Below, piece after piece: positions 35,822 through 44,981 of a DNA stretch of 64,000 nt (the first letter of the stretch is position 1; each line of letters opens with the position of its first letter). Origin of the DNA: Spirosoma fluviale (lineage in GTDB: Bacteria; Bacteroidota; Bacteroidia; Cytophagales; Spirosomataceae); NCBI GenBank assembly GCA_945901025.1, contig CAMDJW010000002.1, forward strand, positions 62,001 through 126,000. Reading direction: 5' to 3'. The notes beneath the pieces were generated by a model, which was not told the origin of the DNA, made no database searches, and was given only the letters and a program-made list of their open reading frames with translations. A program made the translations under genes and the position numbers.

Positions 35822-35856
35822 ATAAAAAAGGCTGCTCGTTTCGGAACAGCCTTTTA
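35822..35856 (-). terminator. Terminator after rpsG
   Basis: Stem AAGGCTG/CAGCCTT (35828-35834, 35847-35853) with a T-tract on the reverse strand. It closes the rpsL-rpsG transcript 19 bases after the rpsG stop. Confidence 0.8.
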
Positions 35857-35874
35857 AAATTATATAGTCTACGA

Positions 35875-36342
35875 CTAGAATCGGAAGTGAGAGAACGCTT
35901 TGTTCGCCTCTGCCATTCTGTGCGTATCATCTTTCTTTTTTACTGCAGCTCCTTCGCCTTTAGCTGCCGCAATGATTTCATTCGCTAAACGATCCATCAT
36001 GGTCTTATCTCCACGCTTTCTCGCATATAAAATTAACCACTTCATTCCCAATGAAACTTTGCGTTCAGCGCGCACTTCTGTTGGAACCTGAAAGTTAGCA
36101 CCACCTACTCGACGGCTCTTAACCTCGACAGATGGCATCACATTGTTTAATGCTTTTTTCCAAGTCTCTAAGCCATTCTCTTTCGTACGATCTTCTACTT
36201 TATACAATGCATCATAAAAAATAGTAAATGCAGTCGATTTCTTTCCATCATACATCAAGTTATTGACAAACTTGGTTACTAATACATCCTTAAATTTAGG
36301 ATCTGGTAATACGTAGCGTTTTTTTGGTTTCGCCTTTCTCAT
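35875..36342 (-). CDS. rpsG: 30S ribosomal protein S7
   Basis: A 155-aa primary 16S rRNA-binding protein that nucleates the head of the 30S subunit. It shows the usual basic N-terminus, [38 protein letters not shown] and the C-terminal [12 protein letters not shown]. It follows rpsL by 71 bp. A terminator follows at once, so fusA, normally the next gene of the str operon, is not downstream here. Confidence 0.97.
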   Translation of the reverse strand: MRKAKPKKRYVLPDPKFKDVLVTKFVNNLMYDGKKSTAFTIFYDALYKVEDRTKENGLETWKKALNNVMPSVEVKSRRVGGANFQVPTEVRAERKVSLGMKWLILYARKRGDKTMMDRLANEIIAAAKGEGAAVKKKDDTHRMAEANKAFSHFRF

Positions 36343-36413
36343 TTTGTTTGTTTTTTAAATTTGACCCAACCTTCTGCCTTTAACAATGGCATACTGGATC
36401 GTTCTGTTAATAC

Positions 36414-36818
36414 TTATTTCTTTTTACCTGTTGGAGCAACTTGTCCTGGTTTTGGACGCTTAGCACCATACTTCGAACGAGATTGTAAACGACCCGTTAC
36501 TCCGGCCGTATCTAATGCTCCACGAATAATGTGATAACGCACACCCGGTAAGTCTTTTACACGACCACCACGAATCAATACGATCGAGTGCTCTTGCAAA
36601 TTGTGACCCTCACCTGGAATGTAAGCATTCACTTCTTTTTGGTTTGTCAAACGTACACGCGCTACTTTACGCATCGCTGAGTTTGGTTTCTTTGGAGTTG
36701 TCGTGTATACACGTGTACAAACCCCTCTTCTCTGTGGACAAGAATCCAAAGCAGGTGACTTAGATTTCCAAGTCATTTGCTCACGTCCCTTGCGCACTAA
36801 TTGCTGAATAGTTGGCAT
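36414..36818 (-). CDS. rpsL: 30S ribosomal protein S12
   Basis: A 134-aa protein of the decoding centre. It begins [14 protein letters not shown] and holds the invariant stretches [18 protein letters not shown] and [13 protein letters not shown], plus [14 protein letters not shown], where streptomycin-resistance changes occur. The classic Lys42 (TPKKPNS) and Lys87 (VKDLPG) regions look wild type. It starts the short rpsL-rpsG operon, with a promoter about 90 bp upstream. Confidence 0.97.
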   Translation of the reverse strand: MPTIQQLVRKGREQMTWKSKSPALDSCPQRRGVCTRVYTTTPKKPNSAMRKVARVRLTNQKEVNAYIPGEGHNLQEHSIVLIRGGRVKDLPGVRYHIIRGALDTAGVTGRLQSRSKYGAKRPKPGQVAPTGKKK

Positions 36819-36911
36819 TTTAGCGTAATTACCTGTTTAAATATAAATTCGATTAAATCCCTCCAGCCATGGTTACTCATATGATTGAGTTATCCCATAC
36901 TAACGGGGGTG

Positions 36912-36940
36912 CAAAGTTAATAAATTGAAACGAAAAACAA
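36912..36940 (-). promoter_or_regulatory. Promoter of the rpsL-rpsG operon
   Basis: On the reverse strand TTG (36938-36940), 18-base spacer and TAACTTTG (36912-36919). The leader would be about 85 bases. Confidence 0.6.
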
Positions 36941-36957
36941 AATACGAATCAATAAAA

Positions 36958-38148
36958 TTATTTGACAAATCCACGGATTCCCATTTCCAAGCCACGTAAT
37001 TCAGCCAATCCTCGTAAGCGGCCAATCGCCGTATATCCAGGATTCGTCTTTTTACCCTCTTGTAAATCATCTAACATGCGATGCCCATGATCTGGTCTAA
37101 ATGGCAATCTATAATCCTTTCGGCCTTCAGCGATTCGTTTATTTTGTTCTAAAACCAATCCCTTCATGACCCCAAACATATCCACATCTCCATCCAAATG
37201 ATCTGCTTCATGGAAATTTCCAAACTCATCTCTTCTTGTCGCTCGCATATGAATAAAATTAATCCGATGGCCTAACCGCTCCACCATTCCTACCAAATCA
37301 TTATCGGCCCTCACCCCGTAACTCCCCGTGCAAAAGCATAAGCCATTAACAGGACGATCATAGGCTTGCAATAACTGTACTGCATCGCTTTCCGTACTCA
37401 CCACACGAGGCAATCCTAAAATTGGATAAGGAGGATCATCCGGGTGAATCGATAAATTAACTCCTTCTTCCTCGGCCACTGGGGCTATTTCTCTAATAAA
37501 TTCATATAAATGGCCGCGTAATTCCGCATCGCCAACTTCCATGTAAGTATCTAAAGCTTCCTGAAATGATTTCAGCGTAAAACTCTCCTCACTACCCGGA
37601 AGTCCAGCTATGACATTACGAATCAATTTTTCTTGTTGGCCCGGGGTTGATTGATCAAACCAACGCTTAGCTCGGGTGATTTCCTGCTCTGAATAATGTG
37701 CATCAGCACCTGGGCGCTTCAATAAATAAAGTTCAAATGCGGCAAATTCAGCTGAATCAAAGCGTAAGCCTGTACTCCCATCCGGGAATTTATAATCCAA
37801 ATCTGTTCTAGTCCAGTCCAAAATAGGCATAAAATTATAGCATACCGTATCTAAACCTGCTTTGGCTACATTCCGGATCGATTGCTGATAATTCGCTATG
37901 TATTTTTTAAAATCACCCGTTCTGGTTTTGATTGTTTCATGAATCGGTATACTTTCAATCACGGACCAAGTTAAACCTGAGGCCTCTATGATATTTTTTC
38001 TTTCCAGGATGTCGGCAACCTCCCAAACTTGTCCATTGGGTATTTGATGCAAAGCATTCACGATTCCCGTCGCGCCTGCCTGACGTACATCGGATAATTT
38101 TACGGGGTCATTGGGGCCAAACCAACGCCAAGTCTGCTCTAAAGCCAT
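36958..38148 (-). CDS. uxuA: Mannonate dehydratase
   Basis: A 396-aa enzyme that converts D-mannonate to 2-keto-3-deoxygluconate in glucuronate breakdown. It has the UxuA hallmarks: [30 protein letters not shown] at the start, [23 protein letters not shown], and a C-terminal HGHRMLDD metal-site region. Length is typical. It sits alone, with no uxaC or kdgK next to it, and no SusC/D partner. Confidence 0.95.
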   Translation of the reverse strand: MALEQTWRWFGPNDPVKLSDVRQAGATGIVNALHQIPNGQVWEVADILERKNIIEASGLTWSVIESIPIHETIKTRTGDFKKYIANYQQSIRNVAKAGLDTVCYNFMPILDWTRTDLDYKFPDGSTGLRFDSAEFAAFELYLLKRPGADAHYSEQEITRAKRWFDQSTPGQQEKLIRNVIAGLPGSEESFTLKSFQEALDTYMEVGDAELRGHLYEFIREIAPVAEEEGVNLSIHPDDPPYPILGLPRVVSTESDAVQLLQAYDRPVNGLCFCTGSYGVRADNDLVGMVERLGHRINFIHMRATRRDEFGNFHEADHLDGDVDMFGVMKGLVLEQNKRIAEGRKDYRLPFRPDHGHRMLDDLQEGKKTNPGYTAIGRLRGLAELRGLEMGIRGFVK

Positions 38149-38284
38149 ATCTTGTAATAATTTTTAAATGAAGCACTCAATTTTTCCATTTTGCTAAGAA
38201 TTGCTTACCAAATGGATCTCTAAAGTTAATCATAAAAGATTTCTATACATAAAGCTGCATTAAATTTGCTTTGATAAATCCACA

Positions 38285-38319
38285 AAAAAAACCTTATACG
38301 GATCCCGAATAAGGTTTTT
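38285..38319 (-). terminator. Terminator downstream of the DUF4301 gene
   Basis: Eight-bp stem AACCTTAT/ATAAGGTT with A and T runs outside (loop 38298-38308). It separates the DUF4301 gene from uxuA. Confidence 0.75.
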
Positions 38320-38401
38320 GTAATCAAGCATTTATATACTTTCTTAAAAATCTTTCAGAAAGGTTGCCAAAATTAATTGATTTTTTGACAATTGAAAAAA
38401 T

Positions 38402-39928
38402 CTAGTCATTTTGATGTGCAGACCTTAATAAATCCGTTACCGTTTTTACTGGATTAAAGGTGTCCAAAGGAACCTCCACAAAAATGGTATTCCAGTGTGC
38501 CATCGCCCCATTCCATAAACCTGGAAGTTCCTGCGCCTTCAATTTTCGACCATCCTTCGTCTTTTCCGTGATAAAGCCCGTAGACATATCCCGAAAACGC
38601 ATTAAATTAAAATATTTCCCCTCGTAATCTTTCGTTGAACAAACCAAATCGACCGGATTGAAATGGGTAGAATTTGAAAAAATTTCTTTCTGAACTTCGT
38701 TTTGCATATCCACTTGAGCCGACTCCACCAATTGCAATGCAAAATTTCCATGTCCATCCGAACACCAAAATGGCCCCCCTCCTGGTTCCCCCATATTTTT
38801 AACCACACCACAAATTCGGGTAGGCCGATGTAAAATAGTCTTCAGCCATTCCGCTTTTTCCTCCAGACTTAATTGGCCAAATTCGTTTGAAATTTTAATG
38901 CCTAAATGACTTTGGGAATAAGAAAGAATTTCAGCCAACAAACCTTCAGAAACCTCCCCATCTAAGCGTAACAAATAACCCTTTATTTTTTCAGTTATAC
39001 TCAAAAGCAATCCGCCTATCGCCTTTTTATACCTGATAGTTGATTCTCTCTTGGCATCAGGAACTACATTATCTATGTTTTTAATAAATATCAAATCCGC
39101 TTTTAATTCATTTAAATTTTCCAACAAAGCACCATGGCCGGCAGGCCTGAACAAGATACTGCCATCTTTTTCCCGGAATAATTCATTATCTAATTGGACC
39201 GCCACTGTATCCGTTGCTGGTTTTTGTTCGGAAAATTGAACCTCAAAATTAATTCCGAATTTAGACTCTAATTTAGGCAATAGCTCGCGAACTAAGTTTT
39301 CAAATCTTGCTCGGTGTTCTGGGGAAACGGTAAAATGTAAACGAGCTTTCTTTCCATCAGAAGCATAATGTGCCGCCTCGTACAAATGTTCTTCCAAAGG
39401 AGTCCTAGATCCATCCTCATATTGATGAAAAGCCAATAAACCTTTAGGAATCGTTCCATAATCCAAGCCTTTTTCATCCAATAAAGTGTTAATGATTTCA
39501 TTTGAATCTTGGCTAGGGCATAAACTTAACAATGCTTTTGAAAAGGCAAATTGATTTAAATGAGTTAAAAAAAGATCCGATTCTTTATTCGATTTCCCCT
39601 CCGAAATATGCTCAAATAATGACTTGAACATCCTAGTGGCCGCGCCAGAAGCCGGTACCATTTTCAAGATTTGCAAGTTTGATTTGAGTGAATCAAATTG
39701 ATTGGCCCATTGGGCCACTTCCGACTCAGATAATTTCAAAATTCCGTCGCCTATAACCGCGGATTTTTCTAAAGACATCCACGGAAATCCATTCCTGAAA
39801 AATTCAACTTGTTGATAAACATCCTCTACTCGAATTCCCCTATTTTTTAGGTCAGTCAATTCCCTTTCCGACAACATACACATAGATTTAAACTTAAAAT
39901 TAATAGAAATTACCCCGAAATTTGACAT
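38402..39928 (-). CDS. DUF4301 family protein
   Basis: A protein of up to 508 aa, family of unknown function. Near residue 90 it has KMVPASGAATRMFKSLF, which resembles the nucleotidyltransferase signature G-x-G-T-R-M, and further on FIKNIDNVVPD, similar to the NxDN element of sugar-nucleotide pyrophosphorylases. The start is open: the ATG at 39928 lies far from family-like sequence, and MCMLSERELT at 39883 or MLSERE at 39877 fits better. No signal peptide, so cytosolic. It stands alone between uxuA and recQ, with a terminator behind it. Confidence 0.8.
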   Translation of the reverse strand: MSNFGVISINFKFKSMCMLSERELTDLKNRGIRVEDVYQQVEFFRNGFPWMSLEKSAVIGDGILKLSESEVAQWANQFDSLKSNLQILKMVPASGAATRMFKSLFEHISEGKSNKESDLFLTHLNQFAFSKALLSLCPSQDSNEIINTLLDEKGLDYGTIPKGLLAFHQYEDGSRTPLEEHLYEAAHYASDGKKARLHFTVSPEHRARFENLVRELLPKLESKFGINFEVQFSEQKPATDTVAVQLDNELFREKDGSILFRPAGHGALLENLNELKADLIFIKNIDNVVPDAKRESTIRYKKAIGGLLLSITEKIKGYLLRLDGEVSEGLLAEILSYSQSHLGIKISNEFGQLSLEEKAEWLKTILHRPTRICGVVKNMGEPGGGPFWCSDGHGNFALQLVESAQVDMQNEVQKEIFSNSTHFNPVDLVCSTKDYEGKYFNLMRFRDMSTGFITEKTKDGRKLKAQELPGLWNGAMAHWNTIFVEVPLDTFNPVKTVTDLLRSAHQND

Positions 39929-39999
39929 TTTAAAAGAATAAATTTAAATCAAAAAACAGCAGGAGGCCATTCACTATTTTCTCAAGAACTTTTTTTTGG

Positions 40000-40007
40000 T
40001 AGCTTTG
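40000..40007 (+). promoter_or_regulatory. Candidate -7 element just before recQ
   Basis: TAGCTTTG matches TAnnTTTG and ends only eight bases before the recQ ATG, predicting an almost leaderless transcript. No clear TTG at -33. Confidence 0.35.
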
Positions 40008-40015
40008 AATTACCT

Positions 40016-41938
40016 ATGAGTCAAATTCACGACATATTAAAAACATATTGGGGATATTCAGAATTTAGACCTCTTCAAGAGGACATCATACAATCGGCTT
40101 TAAATCAAAAAGATTGCCTAGCGCTTTTGCCTACTGGAGGGGGAAAATCACTTTGTTTCCAAGTTCCAGCCATGGCTATGGATGGAATATGTATCGTAAT
40201 CACGCCACTAATTGCATTGATGCAAGATCAAGTAGACCAATTAACTCAAAGAGGAATTTCAGCTGTGGCCATTTATTCAGGAATGTCAAAAAGGCAAATT
40301 GATATTCTTCTAGATAATTGCGTTTATGGCCAAATTAAGTTTCTATATATTTCACCTGAGCGTCTAAAAACCGAACTGCTTATTGAGCGAGCCAAAAACA
40401 TGAAAATCTCATTGTTGGTCGTAGACGAGGCGCACTGTATTTCACAATGGGGATATGACTTTAGGCCTGCATATTTAGAAATTCAAAATTTCAAAACCTT
40501 ATTTCCGGCGGTCCCCTGCATGGCGCTGACCGCGTCAGCTACCTCTGTAGTCAAAAAAGATATTTTGGCCCATTTGCAACTAAAAAATCCAGCCGTTTTC
40601 CAAAAAAGTTTTAGCCGAGCTAATCTATCCTACTCCGTTCTTTGGGAAGAAAATAAGGATCTGAAATTAGTGCAGATGATCCAAAAAGTAGGTGGTTCAT
40701 CCATCGTCTATGCCAGAAACCGTCGAAAAACACAAGAAATCACCAAAGTACTCTTAGATAAAGGGATAAAAGCAAATTTTTACCATGCAGGATTATCTAC
40801 CGAAGAAAGAACAAAGCGCCAAAAAGACTGGATTGAAAATCAAATTCAATGCATCGTAGCAACCAATGCATTTGGGATGGGGATTGATAAATCAGATGTC
40901 CGACTGGTAGTTCACATGGATCTACCTGATTCAATGGAAGCCTATTACCAAGAAGCAGGCCGAGCCGGGCGAGATGAAAAGAAAGCCTTTGGCGTCATAT
41001 TAATAGAGGAGAATGATCTGATTGAGTTAAAAGCGCAATGGCAAAAATCCTATCCAACCGCTGATATCATCAAACGAACCTATCAATCCATCAGTAATTA
41101 TTTACAAATTGCAGAAGGTAGTAGCGAAATGACTTCTTATGATTTTGATTGGCAAGAAATGGTTTCTCGATACCAATTGCCTTCTGCGGAAACGTTTTAC
41201 TCCCTTAAAACCCTTGAATCCGAAGGCTTGATTTTTATGAGCGATGCGATGCAAAATCCATCCAAAATTAAAATTATTGTCAATTCTACCGATCTCTATG
41301 ACTTTCAAATTAGAAATGAAAAATTTGAATCCATGATCAAATATTTGCTAAGGCAGTTTGGCGGAAATTTGTATAATCAATTTGTAACCATCTCGGAATC
41401 AACGATAAGCCAACAATTTAAAGCACCCATCGCAGATATAGAAAGGTCATTGCAATTATTAGAAAAATTCGAAATCATCGAATACGAAAAACAAAATGGA
41501 CAACCCAAAATCACTTTTTTAACTCCAAGAGCATCCGTAGATAACTTGCCGATTAGTTGGCACACGTACGTTGCAAAAAAAGAATCAAGCAAGTCAAAAT
41601 TAGAAGCGATTGAAACCTATGTAAGGCAAAATCAATTTTGTAGAACCACGCAGATATCTGCTTATTTTGGCGAAAGCATCGAAATCCCATGTGGTATTTG
41701 TGACATTTGCATTCAAGAAAAACGCGAAAATTCTGGAAAAGCCTACCCTGAAGGCAACGTCCAAGAAAGGAAGTTGATCCTTCAATATTTAAAAAATGGT
41801 CCCATGAATCTAAGCGACCTAGTAGACTGCCTCCGCCCTCTTTCTAAATCCGAGGCCATCAAAGTCATTCAATATAGCTTAGAAAGGGGAGAAGTTTTTT
41901 ATGCAGATACGGAAACCGTAGCCTTGGCATCCTCTTGA
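40016..41938 (+). CDS. recQ: ATP-dependent DNA helicase RecQ
   Basis: A 640-aa RecQ-family helicase for recombination and replication-fork repair. It has FRPLQEDII, the Walker A LPTGGGKS, DEAHCISQWG (DEAH box), TASAT, and the later AGRAGRD motif. After the helicase core comes the zinc-binding region, with CRTT...CGICDIC cysteines near residue 545-565, and a winged-helix-like tail. Its last 40 bases overlap the end of the convergent lon gene. Confidence 0.95.
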   Translation: MSQIHDILKTYWGYSEFRPLQEDIIQSALNQKDCLALLPTGGGKSLCFQVPAMAMDGICIVITPLIALMQDQVDQLTQRGISAVAIYSGMSKRQIDILLDNCVYGQIKFLYISPERLKTELLIERAKNMKISLLVVDEAHCISQWGYDFRPAYLEIQNFKTLFPAVPCMALTASATSVVKKDILAHLQLKNPAVFQKSFSRANLSYSVLWEENKDLKLVQMIQKVGGSSIVYARNRRKTQEITKVLLDKGIKANFYHAGLSTEERTKRQKDWIENQIQCIVATNAFGMGIDKSDVRLVVHMDLPDSMEAYYQEAGRAGRDEKKAFGVILIEENDLIELKAQWQKSYPTADIIKRTYQSISNYLQIAEGSSEMTSYDFDWQEMVSRYQLPSAETFYSLKTLESEGLIFMSDAMQNPSKIKIIVNSTDLYDFQIRNEKFESMIKYLLRQFGGNLYNQFVTISESTISQQFKAPIADIERSLQLLEKFEIIEYEKQNGQPKITFLTPRASVDNLPISWHTYVAKKESSKSKLEAIETYVRQNQFCRTTQISAYFGESIEIPCGICDICIQEKRENSGKAYPEGNVQERKLILQYLKNGPMNLSDLVDCLRPLSKSEAIKVIQYSLERGEVFYADTETVALASS

Positions 41939-44394
41939 AATACAAAAGAAATAGGGGTTTTAACTTTCTCGTCCAACAAGGCTAAGGCCAATACCTCAAT
42001 CGCATTTTCGACATAGTGAAAGGAAAGGTCTGAAATATAATGTGCCTCTATCTCTTCCACATCTTTGCGATTTTTCGCACACATGATAATTTCTTTAATT
42101 CCTGCACGTTTTGCGGCTAAAATTTTCTCCTTGATTCCCCCAACAGGCAGAACTTTCCCACGCAAGGTAATTTCACCTGTCATGGCTAATTTGGAGCGCA
42201 CTTTTCTCTGAGTTAAAGCAGATGCAATAGCTGTAAGCATGGTTATTCCCGCAGATGGACCATCTTTAGGGACAGCTCCAGCAGGTACGTGAATGTGCAA
42301 ATTATATTGATCGAAAATCCGGTAATCAATAGCATATTGATCCGCATGAGCCTTTAAAAAACTTAGCGCGGCCATCGCTGATTCCTTCATCACATCTCCT
42401 AATTGGCCCGAAAGAGTTAACACTCCCTTGCCCCGACTTAAAAGTGTCTCAATAAATAAAATATCTCCGCCGACCGGTGTCCAAGCCAAGCCTGTAACAA
42501 CACCTGCATATTCATTACTCTCGTAAGCATCTTTGTCGAAATGTTCTTGACCCAACATTTTCACTACGTCTGATGCTTGGATTTTAGCCGGATATGCTTC
42601 ACCAATCGCAATTGATTTAGTTATTTTTCGAATCACTCGGCCTATCTCTTGCTCTAATTTTCGAACGCCCGACTCACGCGTATAGCCTTCCACCACTTTT
42701 TGAATGGCTAAATCAGACATTTTGACAGACAATTTCTCTAAACCATGTTCTTTCTTCTGTTTTGGAAGTAAATGCTTTTTAGCAATTTGAACTTTTTCTT
42801 CCATGGTATATCCACTCACTTCGATAATCTCCATGCGATCACGCAATGCGGGATGAATCGTGTCCAAATTATTCGCAGTCGCCACAAACATGACCCGAGA
42901 CAAATCATATTCACACTCCAGATAATTGTCCATAAAGCTGCTATTTTGCTCCGGATCCAAAACCTCAAGCAATGCCGATGAAGGATCTCCTCTGTGATCA
43001 GAACCTACTTTATCAATTTCATCCAATATAAAGACTGGATTAGAAGAACCGGCTTTCTTTATATTTTGAATTACTTTTCCTGGCATCGCTCCAATATAGG
43101 TTTTACGATGTCCCCTAATTTCAGCCTCATCTCGCAATCCACCTAAAGCCATTCGAACATATTTTCGACCTAATGCCTTCGCAATCGATTTCCCTAAAGA
43201 CGTTTTTCCAACACCAGGAGGCCCATAAAGGCATAAAATAGGAGCCTTCATATCCCCTTTCATCTTCAATACAGCTAAATATTCTAAGATTCTTTCCTTC
43301 ACCTTTTCCAAGCCAAAATGATCCAAATCAAGTACTTTTTTAGCTTTAATTAAATCGAAATTATCCTTTGTGTATTCCGCCCAGGGTAAGTCGGTAAGGA
43401 GCTCGACAAAATTCATCAACATCGGGTATTCCGGTGACATTGAATTCGTTCGCTGCAACTTAGATAACTCTTTGTTGAAAAAGTCATTTACCTCTTTTGA
43501 CCATTTTTTCTTTGCTCCCTTAGCCCTCAATCCATCTAATTCCTGCTCAGGACTTTCAACACCTAGCTCCTCTTGCAATACTTTAATTTGCTGGCGGATG
43601 TAATAATCCCTTTGCTGTTGATCGATATCACTGGACGCCTTACTTTGTATTTCCCTTTTAAGCTCAAGATGTTGAATGTCTTTCAACATAAATTCCAACA
43701 AATGTGTAGCTTGTTCTATTCCATCAATCGTTTCTAATAATCCTTGTTTCTCTTTCAAATCCGCGTTAATGTTGGAAGACAAAAAGTGAATTAAAAAGGC
43801 AGAGGACTCGATGTTATCCAAAGCAATTTGAGCTTCTCTAGGAATCTCAGGATTAAGATTTAATATTTTTAAAGCCGATTCCTTCAAAGTTGAAATCAAG
43901 GCCTTATTTTCTTTATTTAATTTTTTTGGAAAGCTATCTTCGATATAATTAACCTTTGCAATTAAATTCGGTTCTGTTTTGACAAATTCCTTTGCCTCAA
44001 AACGCTTTCTACCTTGAACGATAATGGTTGTATTTCCTCCTGGAAGTACAAACATTTTAATAATGTGCCCAACCGTTCCAATTTTATATAAATCATCAAC
44101 CTTGGGCTCTTCTTTTGAGTTGCTGGCTTGTACCAAAACTCCAAGAGTCCGATCTCCTTTATACGCCTTTTTGACAAGCCTAACGGATTTTTGTCGGCTT
44201 ACCGTGATCGGTATAACCATTCCTGGAAATAACACGATGTTGCGAATGGGCAAGATGGGCAATTCATCTGACAAAACTCCCATTTTATCATCACTTCCAA
44301 TCCCCTCCCCGTTGATGGGAATCAATTCTATATTTTCGAAATCAGAAATATCTGAAACGCTCAAATGCTTAAAAACATCATTTGGATTATTCAT
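41899..44394 (-). CDS. lon: ATP-dependent protease Lon
   Basis: An 831-aa cytosolic AAA+ protease that degrades damaged and regulatory proteins. It has an N-terminal LON substrate domain (about 45-240), the AAA+ module with GPPGVGKT at 391-398 and DEIDKVGSD near 459, and a C-terminal peptidase with the Ser714-Lys757 dyad (KDGPSAGIT, GGIKEKILAAKRAG). The length is normal. It lies 92 bp after the DUF6702 gene and ends inside recQ by 40 bp. Confidence 0.96.
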   Translation of the reverse strand: MNNPNDVFKHLSVSDISDFENIELIPINGEGIGSDDKMGVLSDELPILPIRNIVLFPGMVIPITVSRQKSVRLVKKAYKGDRTLGVLVQASNSKEEPKVDDLYKIGTVGHIIKMFVLPGGNTTIIVQGRKRFEAKEFVKTEPNLIAKVNYIEDSFPKKLNKENKALISTLKESALKILNLNPEIPREAQIALDNIESSAFLIHFLSSNINADLKEKQGLLETIDGIEQATHLLEFMLKDIQHLELKREIQSKASSDIDQQQRDYYIRQQIKVLQEELGVESPEQELDGLRAKGAKKKWSKEVNDFFNKELSKLQRTNSMSPEYPMLMNFVELLTDLPWAEYTKDNFDLIKAKKVLDLDHFGLEKVKERILEYLAVLKMKGDMKAPILCLYGPPGVGKTSLGKSIAKALGRKYVRMALGGLRDEAEIRGHRKTYIGAMPGKVIQNIKKAGSSNPVFILDEIDKVGSDHRGDPSSALLEVLDPEQNSSFMDNYLECEYDLSRVMFVATANNLDTIHPALRDRMEIIEVSGYTMEEKVQIAKKHLLPKQKKEHGLEKLSVKMSDLAIQKVVEGYTRESGVRKLEQEIGRVIRKITKSIAIGEAYPAKIQASDVVKMLGQEHFDKDAYESNEYAGVVTGLAWTPVGGDILFIETLLSRGKGVLTLSGQLGDVMKESAMAALSFLKAHADQYAIDYRIFDQYNLHIHVPAGAVPKDGPSAGITMLTAIASALTQRKVRSKLAMTGEITLRGKVLPVGGIKEKILAAKRAGIKEIIMCAKNRKDVEEIEAHYISDLSFHYVENAIEVLALALLDEKVKTPISFVFQEDAKATVSVSA

Positions 44395-44486
44395 ACGATC
44401 AATTTAAATACCTTACTCTCCTGTCTATATTGGATAGAGATCGCTTATTATCAACTATTATGCCATAAGACAACATGGCAGTAAAA

Positions 44487-44978
44487 CTATTCTAATAAAA
44501 TAACACAAGTGTCTTTTTTAAACAAAAAAGACTTCTTTTTATCTAGTCTGGCTAGATGAAGTAAATTGGTTTGATCAGGAAATACGTCGACTAATAAACT
44601 ATTGTGAAAATATACCCCGGTCAATTGCTGCTGAGTCGGGATTTCTAAATAGACCCAAATTACATCCTTTTGAGGCTCAAATCCAATGTATCGATAGGGT
44701 GTTTGTAATTTCAAATTTACTTGAAAACCTACATGAGTTTGGATGTATTTTGCTAATAATTCGTCCGCATCTACATGGGCCTGAAACTGAAACTTTTTTC
44801 CTTGAAATGCAGACAAGCCCGCTTCCAAATCATCCTGAAATAAACGAATGCTCAATTCCCAAATTTTTTCCTTTTCATTAAAAACAATTTCCGTTACGCT
44901 GGTATGAAAAGGATGATTCTTCGAAGCAAAAATGGGATTGCTCGCCAATAAAAAAATTAAAAAAAAGAGTTTTTTCAA
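44487..44978 (-). CDS. DUF6702 family secreted protein
   Basis: A 163-aa protein with a signal peptide (to about residue 18) and the beginning FHTSVTEIVFNEKEKIWELSIRLFQDDLE, typical of Bacteroidota DUF6702 proteins. The rest is predicted beta-rich, periplasmic or outer-leaflet. Its function is unknown. It starts three bases after the rseP stop, so it belongs to that operon. Confidence 0.8.
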   Translation of the reverse strand: MKKLFFLIFLLASNPIFASKNHPFHTSVTEIVFNEKEKIWELSIRLFQDDLEAGLSAFQGKKFQFQAHVDADELLAKYIQTHVGFQVNLKLQTPYRYIGFEPQKDVIWVYLEIPTQQQLTGVYFHNSLLVDVFPDQTNLLHLARLDKKKSFLFKKDTCVILLE

Positions 44979-44981
44979 GGA

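Noticed and set aside
44460-44485. TGCCAT/ATGGCA hairpin between DUF6702 and lon
   Set aside because: No T-tract on the reverse strand after it and a short stem; too weak for a terminator, and no operator partner known.
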